Assembly (NCBI GenBank): GCA_964409685.1
Contig: CAYPEJ010000015.1
Location: forward strand, 1 to 64,000
Source of the DNA: Clostridium_AI sp964409685
GTDB lineage: Bacteria; Bacillota; Clostridia; Lachnospirales; Lachnospiraceae
DNA length: 64,000 nt
Reading direction: 5' to 3'
Shown: piece by piece, positions 26,333 to 34,071 of the stretch
Numbering within the stretch: position 1 is the first letter of the stretch
How the letters are laid out: every line of letters starts with the position of its first letter
Notes under the pieces: generated by a model
What the model saw: only the letters and a program-made list of their open reading frames with translations
What the model was told of the DNA's origin: nothing
Databases searched by the model: none
Program-made: the position numbers and the translations under genes

Positions 26333-26420
26333 ACTACCCCTCCTTTCAAGATTGACTAGCCTACTACAATTATATCATCTTGAGGATAGCTTGTGTTAGA
26401 AGAATCCTTTTTTCGTAATA

Positions 26421-28148
26421 TTAATCATTTTCTTTACCTGTTTTTGTACAACTACAACAACTTTCTCCTAATTTATACCACCTTGGTTGAAAACACTTTA
26501 AACGAATGATACCCAATCCAATTACAAACAAGCTTATACCAAGGATTACCCAATCCAGACTATCCGATAACAAAATGCCTTTCATCCCAAAGATAACCCC
26601 AATGGATACTAAAATTCCTATTGCATGATAAATACCAATCCACATCCAATTTTGCTTTTCTACGGAGTATACGATGCTACATAGTTGTAGGGTTGCTGTT
26701 ACATTTTGCAACTCATGATTCATTAAGATAATATCCGCTGCATGGATTACATTTTTATCACTATCTGGTAGAGCAATTCCTATATCACTTTGTATGATAG
26801 CCTCTACATCATTTCTACCATTCCCTATCATAAGCGCAAGGTTATATTGTTCTTTTAAGATCTTTACACGTTTTTCTTTTGCCCGAGCAGAATCCTCCCT
26901 ATACACTTCTTCTATTCCAACCTCTTGGGCAACCATATTGGCAACTCTTTGGTCGTCTCCTGTCAACATAGCTACTTGAAAATCCATTTGTTTGAGATGA
27001 GCAACCAGCTCTACACAATCGTTGCGAATAGAATCTATCACACTAATAAGTCCTATTATTTGATGATTCATTCCTATGAAAATTGGTGACTTGCCATCTA
27101 GTTCATACTCATGTGCAATTTCCATTGCTTCTTTTTCAATCAATCCTTGCTTCCTTATATAAGCTTCATTCCCAAGAAGGTATCTAGTCTCATCTATCTT
27201 AGCCTTTATTCCAAATCCTATTGTTTGGGTAACATCATCTATTTCTAGCAATTCAATCTGTTTCCGTTCTGCCTGATTGAGAATTGCTTCGCTGGCTAAG
27301 TGATTGGATTTGCTTTCTAGAGATGCAGCAATCTGTAACAACTTATCTTCTGAGATTCGTATTAATGGACGGATGTCCTTTACTACAATCTGACCTTCGG
27401 TAATTGTTCCTGTTTTATCAAGTATTACTACTTGAGATTTCTTAGCCCAATTTAGGCTTTTCCATTTTGTGAAGTCTATTTTCTTTAATAACGAGCCATA
27501 TTCTAGTCCTTTCTTAACTCCAAGACTACGAGTGAAGGATAATGCAAAATACATGATACATGGATATCCAATTACTATGTTGGCAATAAAAACAACGTCG
27601 GATGGTTCCTTGCTTTTATTTAGCATATAATAAATGAATGTTGCTATTACGAATAGTACTAGTACGAACCATATATAATGCTTTGATATCATGTCTAATG
27701 CACTACTGCAAAAGTCTTTTCTTTTCCCTGTATGAATATCTTGAGTAGCATCTTCTTTTTTTGGCAGATTTGTCACTTGATATTTTATTTTTCCTGCTAG
27801 GACACGACTTCCTTGAATAATTCGTTCCCCTACACCTTTTTCTTGTGAAATACTTGCTCCTGTAAAGATAGACTCGTCTATAAATGCACTTCCATCTATA
27901 ATCACTCCATCAGTTGGTATAATTTCTTTTGCACTGATAAGAACAAAATCCCCCTCAACTACGTCCTCTAGTAAAATCTCTTGTTCTTCTTTTTCTCGAA
28001 CTACCACCACTTGTTTCATTGACTTGTTTAACTTAGAAGATAGTATTCTGGATACTTTCTGTTTTGTACTTCTTTCGATTCCATAACCGATTCCACTTAA
28101 AATTAAGACAACCACAACATATATAATAAATGTACTTTTGGATGACAT
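26421..28148 (-). CDS. Divergent P-type ATPase lacking key catalytic residues
   Basis: A 575-residue protein with the order of a P1B metal ATPase: actuator domain (about 40-140), membrane helices with a YPC motif in place of CPC, the phosphorylation motif LDKTGTITEG, and a HAD hinge. Several conserved residues differ: TGES reads TGAS, which removes the Glu needed for dephosphorylation; GDGxND reads GNGRND; and the SEHP motif reads SNHL. Only one hydrophobic segment precedes the actuator, and there is no N-terminal metal-binding domain. The tail holds CCSC. DKTG is intact, so phosphorylation may persist. ATG at 28148 or the adjacent TTG at 28151 starts it. Confidence 0.8.
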   Translation of the reverse strand: MSSKSTFIIYVVVVLILSGIGYGIERSTKQKVSRILSSKLNKSMKQVVVVREKEEQEILLEDVVEGDFVLISAKEIIPTDGVIIDGSAFIDESIFTGASISQEKGVGERIIQGSRVLAGKIKYQVTNLPKKEDATQDIHTGKRKDFCSSALDMISKHYIWFVLVLFVIATFIYYMLNKSKEPSDVVFIANIVIGYPCIMYFALSFTRSLGVKKGLEYGSLLKKIDFTKWKSLNWAKKSQVVILDKTGTITEGQIVVKDIRPLIRISEDKLLQIAASLESKSNHLASEAILNQAERKQIELLEIDDVTQTIGFGIKAKIDETRYLLGNEAYIRKQGLIEKEAMEIAHEYELDGKSPIFIGMNHQIIGLISVIDSIRNDCVELVAHLKQMDFQVAMLTGDDQRVANMVAQEVGIEEVYREDSARAKEKRVKILKEQYNLALMIGNGRNDVEAIIQSDIGIALPDSDKNVIHAADIILMNHELQNVTATLQLCSIVYSVEKQNWMWIGIYHAIGILVSIGVIFGMKGILLSDSLDWVILGISLFVIGLGIIRLKCFQPRWYKLGESCCSCTKTGKEND

Positions 28149-28215
28149 CAAAACAACTACCTCTCATCATTCTATTTCGAAATGCTTCTATGTTCTTCTA
28201 TGGAAATATTATGTA

Positions 28216-28262
28216 CAAAAAAATCCTTGTAAATACATGATTACACATCTATCTACAAGGAT
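28216..28262 (-). terminator. Terminator of DUF6145-like gene
   Basis: Stem 28223-28231 against 28254-28262, followed on the minus strand by seven T. Confidence 0.85.
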
Positions 28263-28267
28263 AATTC

Positions 28268-28738
28268 TTATTTGTATTCACTCATTGTTCCATAGTCATA
28301 CAATTTATTATAAGCTGGATCGTCAGAACGGAACCATATATATACGGGAACATGGTCTAATGCTAGATTGGCTTGGTAGAAATCATCATCTGCATATCGG
28401 ATTGCCTGTAAAGCTGTTCCCATTTCTCTTGCAAAAATTTCATTTCTACGTTCTGCATTTCCTGAAATTCCTTCACCATCTACGATTACCTCTCCCATTA
28501 ATAGAAGGCCATCTGGTGAGAATTCAAAGGCAAGCAAAACCTCGTCGCGCATATCAATCATTTTGTCATTTGCATATTTTGTTCCAATGGTTACAAATAG
28601 TTCAGCAGTCTCATCGGAATGTGTCATCGTATATTTTCTTTCATAAATTGGGCCAAGTGGCGTAACCTTGTCTCGGAATTCCACGTTTACCTTATCGGGA
28701 TCGATTTTTTTCATAACAAAACTACTCACTTTTTGCAT
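28268..28738 (-). CDS. DUF6145-like conserved protein
   Basis: A 156-residue cytosolic protein of unknown function that I associate with a Lachnospiraceae family (DUF6145, from memory). No catalytic motif is evident; it has a beta-rich N-terminal half with FRDKVTPLGPIYERKYTMTH and an acidic C-terminus. Neither ATG 28738 nor ATG 28714 has a good ribosome site, so the start is uncertain. It follows the GH43 gene by 38 bp on the same strand and may be co-transcribed. Confidence 0.75.
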   Translation of the reverse strand: MQKVSSFVMKKIDPDKVNVEFRDKVTPLGPIYERKYTMTHSDETAELFVTIGTKYANDKMIDMRDEVLLAFEFSPDGLLLMGEVIVDGEGISGNAERRNEIFAREMGTALQAIRYADDDFYQANLALDHVPVYIWFRSDDPAYNKLYDYGTMSEYK

Positions 28739-28776
28739 TTAGTTTATTATATGAATCCCTCTATGGATTGGTACAA

Positions 28777-30282
28777 TTACTGTTTCCAGATTAACTCTTT
28801 GAAACGGCTCCATCTTTTATCATTTGTTTGGTTCGTTGCATACATTCCCAATACAACACCAGTAAAACCACCTGCTACTTCTGAAGAAAGATACTTTGCT
28901 TGTGCAATCCCCATATTCTTTTCTTCTCCATCTATGACAGCCTTAAAATGATAAAATTTTGCCTCTGTGTCTACGATAAATAATACTTCTTTGTTTCCCT
29001 TGATAACTTCACTATGTACAATAGATTTCACATCTCCAACACATAATCGAAGAATGACTTTGTATTCTTCTCTATCTCGAACCATTGCCAAATCGTAATG
29101 GTGATTTTCATCTAAATACATAGTAATTCCTGCTTCATCTGCTTCTGATTCCACTTTTACTTCAAAATGAGTATTAAATTCGGATTGTCTAATTCCAATA
29201 AAAGTTGGTGCGTCTACATCGCTAATGGTTTTCGCATTTCCACAGAGACGAATTTCATTTTCACCAAACTCATAATTTTCTGCATCGAATCTTCTTCGAT
29301 AAATCCATCTTGGATTCTCTTGTTTCATAGTCTCTAAGGAAACAGAGTAATCCATTGGTTCTGCATTTTCCTTCACAGATATTGGCATTTCCATCTCTTC
29401 TTTTACTATGCCTTGTTCACCCGCTTCAAACCAACCATCTTCTGTCCATGTAACTGGAACCATAAATACTTCTCTTCCCAAATGGTGATAAGGAACCCAC
29501 ATTTCTTCTTGTCGGAATCCTAAGCAAATTAAAAACGTATTCCCTTGGTCATCTTGAATCAAATCTCCATGTCCAATCCCTTGAATCAAACTCTGGTGTC
29601 CGCCAAGATTTCGATTGGTCAACACAGGATTCTTTGGATAGGACGTAAATGGTCCATATGGTGTTTTTCCTCTTGCATATGTAATCATGTGACCGTATTC
29701 TGTGCCACCTTCTGCAGCGGTTAAGTAATACCAGTCACCAAAGCGGAATAAATGCGGTGACTCTAGGTATCGTCCACCTGACCCCTTCCATATTGGTACA
29801 CTATCCGTCAGCTTCTCACCTGTTTTAATATCTATCTCACATTGAAAAATACAGCCATTGCCGTCTTCATCACTTCCATTGCTCATAAAGTAAGCTTTTC
29901 CATCTTCAAAATACAAAGACGGATCAATACCACCTTGATCTACAAAGATTGGTTCTGACCATTCCCCGTAGATATCATTGGTTGTTACATAAAAGTTTTT
30001 GTGATAAGTATCATTGGTTGTTACCATGTAAAATGTTCCTTCATGATAACGAATGGTTGGTGCAAACACACCGCCTGAACTGTTGATACACTCTAAATCC
30101 ACTTGACTCTTTCTCGTGAGACAATGACCGATTGGCTTCCAGTGAACTAAGTCTTCACTTTCAAATAGTGGTACTCCTGGGAAGTACTCAAATGAGCTAC
30201 AAACTAAATAGTATTTTCCATTTGCCTTGCATACACTTGGGTCTGGATAGAATCCTTTTATTATCGGGTTATGTATTCTCAT
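28777..30282 (-). CDS. GH43 glycoside hydrolase, xylosidase/arabinofuranosidase type
   Basis: A 501-residue intracellular enzyme (no signal peptide) with a five-bladed propeller (about 1-310) and a C-terminal beta-sandwich (about 330-500). The three acidic residues of the family are in FYPDPSV (base), GGIDPSLY (pKa modulator) and RYLESPHLF (acid). Substrates of similar proteins are xylo-oligosaccharides or arabinosides. ATAGGAGTT precedes the ATG. Being cytoplasmic, it would act on imported oligosaccharides. A small membrane protein gene lies 45 bp upstream. Confidence 0.92.
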   Translation of the reverse strand: MRIHNPIIKGFYPDPSVCKANGKYYLVCSSFEYFPGVPLFESEDLVHWKPIGHCLTRKSQVDLECINSSGGVFAPTIRYHEGTFYMVTTNDTYHKNFYVTTNDIYGEWSEPIFVDQGGIDPSLYFEDGKAYFMSNGSDEDGNGCIFQCEIDIKTGEKLTDSVPIWKGSGGRYLESPHLFRFGDWYYLTAAEGGTEYGHMITYARGKTPYGPFTSYPKNPVLTNRNLGGHQSLIQGIGHGDLIQDDQGNTFLICLGFRQEEMWVPYHHLGREVFMVPVTWTEDGWFEAGEQGIVKEEMEMPISVKENAEPMDYSVSLETMKQENPRWIYRRRFDAENYEFGENEIRLCGNAKTISDVDAPTFIGIRQSEFNTHFEVKVESEADEAGITMYLDENHHYDLAMVRDREEYKVILRLCVGDVKSIVHSEVIKGNKEVLFIVDTEAKFYHFKAVIDGEEKNMGIAQAKYLSSEVAGGFTGVVLGMYATNQTNDKRWSRFKELIWKQ

Positions 30283-30327
30283 CTGTCTTAACTCCTATCT
30301 TGATTATTCTTGTTTTTATATGATTCT

Positions 30328-30678
30328 TTATGCTTTTAATTCAATATTATCAATTGCATCAATTCTAATAATTTTTGTACAGAGACCTTTTTTCTTATCT
30401 AAAAATGAAATCTTAATCCATTCTTCATCTGCTTCCAGTACTTTACACTCCACTTTTGTCGCCCCTGTAAATGCAGCAGAATCACTTTCAATAATACACT
30501 CTTCTCCTACAAGTCCTTGAATAATTAGAGACATAACATTTTCTACCTCCTTCTTGGTTTCTCTTTGTTTTAACTTTGTTTCCAATAGTCTTACTTTTCG
30601 CTTTAACTTTTTAACATCTCCAGGTATATTAATCGCACATATTAATATAAATAGACTAACCCAACCTGCCCATTCCAT
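30328..30678 (-). CDS. Small membrane-anchored protein, unknown
   Basis: A 116-residue protein with one N-terminal hydrophobic segment (EWAGWVSLFILICAINIP), a basic coiled-coil stretch (KKLKRKVRLLETKLKQRETKK) and a small beta-rich C-terminal domain (CIIESDSAAFTGATKVECKV). I do not recognise the family. GGGAGGTG precedes the ATG. It is 45 bp upstream of the GH43 gene on the same strand. Confidence 0.65.
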   Translation of the reverse strand: MEWAGWVSLFILICAINIPGDVKKLKRKVRLLETKLKQRETKKEVENVMSLIIQGLVGEECIIESDSAAFTGATKVECKVLEADEEWIKISFLDKKKGLCTKIIRIDAIDNIELKA

Positions 30679-30722
30679 CTTTGCACCTCCCTATTTAAAA
30701 TTGCCTTCTTATATTTTATCAT

Positions 30723-30912
30723 ATAAAAAGGGGAATGTAACGGAATAATTGAGCTTAGATTTGCATGTATATCTATAAATGTCAAAGAAGTGGATTCAGA
30801 CAAAGCCATTTATACAAAATCACTTTATGACTTAGCTGAAAAATTCGGCTTCAAGTTCGATACATGTGTTATAAATATAAGTCTTTATACTGTTCGAATT
30901 ACTGCAACATGA
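30723..30912 (+). pseudogene. Possible gene remnant upstream of agrC-like gene
   Basis: The frame ending at TGA 30912 is open for about 60 codons and reads like protein (DSDKAIYTKSLYDLAEKFGF) but has no start codon or ribosome site. It may be the 3' end of a lost gene. Family not recognised, and chance is possible. Confidence 0.25.
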
Positions 30913-30935
30913 CGAATTGTGTAAAAGAATAAGAA

Positions 30936-30966
30936 TTGTCGCAAAAAAATGTATATGCTATAATAT
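30936..30966 (+). promoter_or_regulatory. Promoter of first agrC-like gene
   Basis: TTGTCG (30936-30941) and TATAAT (30959-30964), 17-bp spacer. The 21 bases 30946-30966 around the -10 are identical to those of the second agr-like promoter (47789-47809, minus strand). AATTACTG lies 62 bp upstream of the -10; the second promoter has it at 65 bp. Confidence 0.75.
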
Positions 30967-31001
30967 TGTTGAAAAAGGGGCAATTAGAAACGGGGGATTA
31001 T

Positions 31002-32354
31002 ATGGAACATATAATTTTTTCTGTGCTAATTGAATGCGTAGAATTAATTGAGCCAGTTGCATGGTATTGTTTTTTGACAAAAGTTGCAACAGAAAAGAAG
31101 AAAATGCGAACGATGCTGTGGTCATTAGTTCTTCTGATAATGTTATGTTTAGGGAACAATCTGTTAGAAGGGTATTTTAGCGAATCACCAGTTGGAAGTG
31201 TTGTTACGAATTATAGTTATCTAGTAATATTATTTTGTTATGCTGTTCGGTATTTTCATATTGCTAGAAAAACTGTTATATGTTATCTAACGTTTTCAAT
31301 GATAACAAGCACATGGGCAGATTTCTTTTTAAGTTACATATTGGTTAAAGTATTAAGAATAGATGCATCAAATGTGTTAGTTGCTACAGGATATAGATTA
31401 TTTGGAGTATTTATAATGAACGCAATTGCCATTCTTGTTTTCTATTTTTTATATCGATTAAAACGAAGATATGGGGAATTGGTCAATCATAAATATGTAT
31501 TTTATTTAGTAGTTTTCGGGTTACTGGAGGATTTTTTTATTGTAATGATATTCAATTTCTTACCAAGTATCTCGTGGAAAAGTGTTAACAACTTTAATTT
31601 TATCACAATATTATTTCTTTGTTTGGAATTTATATTACTTGTTATCTCACTCTGCCTTTCTATTGCATACGGAAGAAACGAAAAAGAATATCAACGCATT
31701 ATTGCATTTACAGATACACAATTTAAGGTTTTACATGACATACAAAGCCAAATTGACGAAGCCAACAAGAAATATCATGATATCGGAAATCATTTAGACA
31801 CTATCGCACTTTTATTAGAAAATAATATGTTGATTGAGTTGAAAGAATTTATGAATGAGCTTGTACCGAACATAAATAAAGCAGAAATTCCAAATGTGAG
31901 CGATTCATTCCTTTTACTTATATTGTACGAAAAAGAAGCAAAAGCAAATAAATATCAGATCTCATTGCGATGTGAAATTGATGTAAAAGAAATTAGCATT
32001 CCTCTTCTTGATTTGAATTCAATCGTTACAAATCTACTAGACAATGCCATTGAAGCTTGTGAAAAGATACGAAACAAAATGGAACGACATATTTTATTTC
32101 GTACCTATATACATGAGGAAAGAGTATTCATTGAATGTAGCAATCCATATGTAGTAAAACCAAGAATTCTTGATAGCGGGGTCTTTGAGACAACTAAAAA
32201 GGATAAAGTTTCTCATGGAAAAGGGTTAATTCTAATACAGGAGTTAGCTCATAAATATGGCGGTTCAATGGATATACGCTTACTTGAAAATACATTTTTA
32301 ATACGAGTAGCTTTTAATCAAAAGTACGCTATGAAAAGAGAAATAGAGCAATAA
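31002..32354 (+). CDS. AgrC-type peptide-sensing histidine kinase
   Basis: A 450-residue membrane kinase. Six or seven hydrophobic segments fill about 1-220, like the AgrC sensor domain. A coiled linker leads to the H-box KYHDIGNHLDTIALLLENN (His about 259), N-box SIVTNLLDNAIEACEKI (about 345) and the G-box region SHGKGLILIQELAHKYGGS, so the GHKL ATPase is complete. ATG at 31002 follows CGGGGGATT; the frame opens 22 codons earlier, inside the promoter. A 47-codon AgrD-like gene follows, then a LytTR regulator. The likely ligand is that peptide. Confidence 0.88.
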   Translation: MEHIIFSVLIECVELIEPVAWYCFLTKVATEKKKMRTMLWSLVLLIMLCLGNNLLEGYFSESPVGSVVTNYSYLVILFCYAVRYFHIARKTVICYLTFSMITSTWADFFLSYILVKVLRIDASNVLVATGYRLFGVFIMNAIAILVFYFLYRLKRRYGELVNHKYVFYLVVFGLLEDFFIVMIFNFLPSISWKSVNNFNFITILFLCLEFILLVISLCLSIAYGRNEKEYQRIIAFTDTQFKVLHDIQSQIDEANKKYHDIGNHLDTIALLLENNMLIELKEFMNELVPNINKAEIPNVSDSFLLLILYEKEAKANKYQISLRCEIDVKEISIPLLDLNSIVTNLLDNAIEACEKIRNKMERHILFRTYIHEERVFIECSNPYVVKPRILDSGVFETTKKDKVSHGKGLILIQELAHKYGGSMDIRLLENTFLIRVAFNQKYAMKREIEQ

Positions 32355-32411
32355 AAGACACAACAATATAGTCTGTCTCTAAGGAGATTATATAAGAGAG
32401 GAGGTGAAGAA

Positions 32412-32555
32412 ATGAATATATTGTTAAAAGCAACAAAAGCACTTGCTGATATACAATTAAAAAAAGAAGTGAATAGCAATTGTAGATTTGTATTCCATCA
32501 ACCAAAACTTCCAGCTGGAATGAAGGAAAAGTTCAAGACTACTACCAATTCTTAA
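32412..32555 (+). CDS. AgrD-like cyclic lactone autoinducer precursor
   Basis: A 47-residue peptide with a strong ribosome site (GAGAGGAGGTGAAGAA) before the ATG. It has the layout of AgrD-type precursors: an amphipathic N-terminal helix (ILLKATKALADIQLKKE), then VNSNCRFVFHQPKLP, then a charged tail. Cys24 followed by four residues (CRFVF) could form the thiolactone ring; the following HQPK-x-P is the conserved recognition segment seen in clostridial precursors. It lies 58 bp after the AgrC-type kinase. No agrB-like peptidase is present in the window, so processing would need one elsewhere. Confidence 0.82.
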   Translation: MNILLKATKALADIQLKKEVNSNCRFVFHQPKLPAGMKEKFKTTTNS

Positions 32556-32689
32556 CCATTCAAAGGGGGCATCTGAAAAATGTCCCTTTCTCGAACTCAA
32601 AATATACAAACAAACACGCAAAAGACGCAAGTTATATTCGAATTAAGAAAAAATCTATAGCCAAATTTTCATTTTTCCATTATACTTAC

Positions 32690-32769
32690 ATACCATCTAA
32701 CGGCACTTCAGGATTTACGTCTAATCAAAATACATTTTAAATATCAGTAGCTTTTGACAAGAATTTCGA
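32690..32769 (+). pseudogene. Remnant of a histidine kinase 3' end
   Basis: Bases 32728-32758 closely resemble the end of the agrC-like gene at 32290-32322 (both with AAAATACATTTT and AGTAGCTTTT). Translated, the stretch reads NGTSGFTSNQNTF, a stop (TAA where CAA would restore the frame), then ISVAFDKNFE, like the last strand of a GHKL kinase. It suggests that an older agrC copy once preceded the response regulator. Confidence 0.5.
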
Positions 32770-32795
32770 ATAAAAGAGAGGAAGAGTTGATACAT

Positions 32796-33540
32796 ATGCT
32801 TTTAAATGTACTAGTAGTAGATGATGACGATTACACTTTGAACCGTCATTATAATGGAATTATGCAATTAGCCAATCTATATAACGTTGGCGTGGAGATC
32901 ACAAAGTTCTCATGCGCAGAAGGTGAACTACGACAGCATATTAAGGAAAAGAACATAGATTTTGTTCTTTTAGATATTGAAATTGGAAAAAAAAAGTGGG
33001 TTATCTGTAGGACATTTGATTCGAAAGTATCATCCATTCTCATTTTTAGTATTCGTGACGAAACACGGACAGTACATAGAACGAGCAAATGAACTTCATC
33101 CGGACGCATTTTTAACGAAACCGTATACAGCTCACACGTTAGAACAATTATTCTGTCGTGTTTTGCTTATGAAACGCGGTCAGATGAGTATGGAAGAGAG
33201 TAATACGGAGATTATTACTCTTTGCGTAGATCGCGAAGATATAGATGTAAGACAAGACCAGATTCTTTACATAAAGACACTGAATAGGAGACTACAAGTC
33301 GTTACGACGAAAGAAACTTATATGATAAGTGCACGTACCATTAAACAGATGTTGAAAGAATTACCATACAATTTTATTCAAGCTGGTCGGGATGTTATCA
33401 TTAATAAATTTGAAGTGATACACGCAGAAAAAGGACGTTTGACAATGTCGAATCATGATATCATTGATATACCACTTTATACATATAATAAGACAATGGA
33501 GAAGATTCGATCTCATGATGTATTTCGTGAGAGAACGTAA
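32796..33540 (+). pseudogene. LytTR response regulator, split at an A9 run
   Basis: AgrA-type regulator in two frames. The first frame gives the receiver start (NVLVVDDDDY) and phospho-acceptor Asp in FVLLDIEIG; the second continues KSGLSVGHLIRKYHP, has the receiver Lys in FLTKPYT, and ends in a full LytTR DNA-binding domain (about 140-248). The break is at nine A (32987-32995). Reading there is GGA AAA AAA AAG TGG; a -1 shift on A-AAA-AAG restores one 248-residue protein. The heptamer is the E. coli dnaX slippery sequence. It may be programmed frameshifting, RNA polymerase slippage, phase variation, or simple inactivation. ATG 32796 is the likely start. Confidence 0.8.
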
Positions 33541-33572
33541 ATACATCTGGAAAATGAGTATATATAAAACAA

Positions 33573-33603
33573 GAGTTGGAAGCTTTTTGATGCTTACCAA
33601 CTC
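33573..33603. terminator. Hairpin between convergent genes
   Basis: GAGTTGG/CCAACTC arms with an inner AGC/GCT pair; weak T tracts on both sides. Confidence 0.5.
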
Positions 33604-33665
33604 AATACTTATCATAGAAGAACTGTATTTTACAGAGTTTTCTTCACATACTCGATTAAGAAGGG

Positions 33666-34016
33666 TTAAATAAGCTTTTCTGCCCAAGCTTCTTCTTTGA
33701 ATCCGATTAATACAAAATCATCACCAACAACAAGTGGGCGTTTTACTAACATACCGTCTGTTGCAAGTAGTTCATATTGTTCTTCTTCTGTCATCGTTGG
33801 AAGCTTGTCTTTTAACTGCATTTCCTTGTATAAGATACCACTTGTATTGAAAAATTTCTTTAGTGGCATTCCACTTAATTGATGAAAATGTTTCATTTCA
33901 TCGGCTGATGGATTCTCTAGCTTAATATCACGGTCTTCGTAACTTACGCCATGTTCATCTAACCACTTTTTCGCCTTTTTACATGTTGTACACTTTGGGT
34001 ATTCTAGAAATAACAT
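33666..34016 (-). CDS. Spx/ArsC-family thioredoxin-fold protein
   Basis: A 116-residue protein with the CxxC motif PKCTTCKKAKKWLDEHG at the N-terminus, FNTSG in the middle and KRPLVVGDDFVLIGF near the end, typical of the ArsC/Spx/YffB superfamily. It may be an arsenate reductase-like enzyme or a MgsR/Spx regulator; the sequence does not decide. ATG 34016 follows AAAGGAG. Its neighbour upstream, an ABC-F protein, lies 55 bp away on the same strand. Confidence 0.85.
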   Translation of the reverse strand: MLFLEYPKCTTCKKAKKWLDEHGVSYEDRDIKLENPSADEMKHFHQLSGMPLKKFFNTSGILYKEMQLKDKLPTMTEEEQYELLATDGMLVKRPLVVGDDFVLIGFKEEAWAEKLI

Positions 34017-34071
34017 AACGTTCTCCTTTTTAATGTCACAATAACTCAACTGTTATAGTTTGATTTTATTG

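Noticed and set aside
30900..33600. An agrB gene accompanying the peptide genes
   Set aside because: I checked the larger frames here and around 46-48 kb and 58-61 kb; none resembles the AgrB peptidase.
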